NCBI GenBank assembly: GCA_051880395.1
Contig: JBJENW010000046.1
Location: 1 to 23,848, forward strand
Direction: 5' to 3'
Source: JBJENW01 sp051880395
GTDB lineage: Bacteria; Bacillota; Clostridia; Lachnospirales; Lachnospiraceae
DNA length: 23,848 bases
A program made the position numbers and the translations under genes. This document shows positions 23,793-23,848 of the stretch, one piece after another. Every line of letters begins with the position of its first letter. The stretch's first letter is position 1. Below the pieces are notes generated by a model. The model saw only the letters and a program-made list of their open reading frames with translations. It was not told the origin of the DNA and did not search any database.

Positions 23793-23848
23793 AAAAAATA
23801 TCTCAACCATTCGGTTCCAATAAACAGTTTCCGGTATCCGGCAGGAGG
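23793..23848 (-). repeat. Long hairpin repeat, copy D (cut by the window end)
   Basis: CATTCGGTTCCAATAAACAG followed by TTTCCGG matches the left end of copy B and the reverse complement of copy A's right end. The body continues past the window (GGTATCCGGCAGGAGG) and differs from both known arm subtypes. Orientation as in B. Confidence 0.75.

Noticed and set aside
1..23848. tRNA, rRNA, CRISPR array, integrase or transposase genes
   Set aside because: None was recognised on either strand; the only repeats found are the hairpin families and small operator dyads.

Overview
The window looks like chromosomal DNA from a low-GC, Gram-positive gut Clostridia, most likely Lachnospiraceae. The reasons are strong GGAGG-type ribosome binding sites, A-rich codon use, the PadR/DUF1700/DUF4097/PspC cluster, a type 2 ArgC, an LRR/VWA/MoxR cluster and a LUD-domain protein. 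The assignment is by protein style only; there is no rRNA or other phylogenetic marker. No tRNA, rRNA, CRISPR array, integrase or transposase gene was found.

Layout. (1) 117-2500: a PadR-controlled envelope operon (PadR, DUF1700 membrane protein, DUF4097 lipoprotein-like protein, PspC) with a tandem palindromic operator upstream and a clear intrinsic terminator at the end. (2) 2544-4450: an ABC-2 exporter (ATPase and permease) behind a TetR-type regulator that has lost its middle, although its palindromic operator is still perfect. (3) 4458-4851: the first of a family of long hairpin repeats (copy A). (4) 5000-14827: an AT-rich, tightly packed four-gene operon ending in a 1,746-residue helicase with C-terminal DUF1998/MZB-type cysteines. 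The three proteins before it are ones I do not recognise. This has the architecture of an anti-phage defence system, with a hallmark protein like DruE of Druantia. (5) 14869-15319: a solo repeat end followed by copy B of the hairpin repeat in inverted orientation. (6) 15407-21949: a cupin protein, a second smaller hairpin, then an LRR protein, a VWA/DUF2201 protein, a MoxR AAA ATPase, a rhodanese-TtcA fusion and argC, nearly all closely spaced on the + strand. (7) 21956-22287: copy C, a mosaic and shortened copy whose end forms the stop codon of a minus-strand LUD-domain gene. (8) 22999-23744: divergent promoters and a DEDDh exonuclease fused to a topoisomerase-type zinc ribbon. (9) 23793-23848: the start of a fourth repeat copy, cut by the window end.

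How it fits together. Most genes are ordinary accessory or housekeeping functions. The two signals that stand out are the helicase operon and the ~330-nt near-perfect hairpins (A, B, C, D). The hairpins sit directly behind stop codons and bracket both the putative defence operon (A/B) and the 6.6-kb block behind it (B/C, nearly identical and inverted). The same repeat-end sequence lies in direct orientation on both sides of the helicase operon (4816-4851 and 14869-14904), which suggests the operon arrived or can leave by recombination at these repeats.
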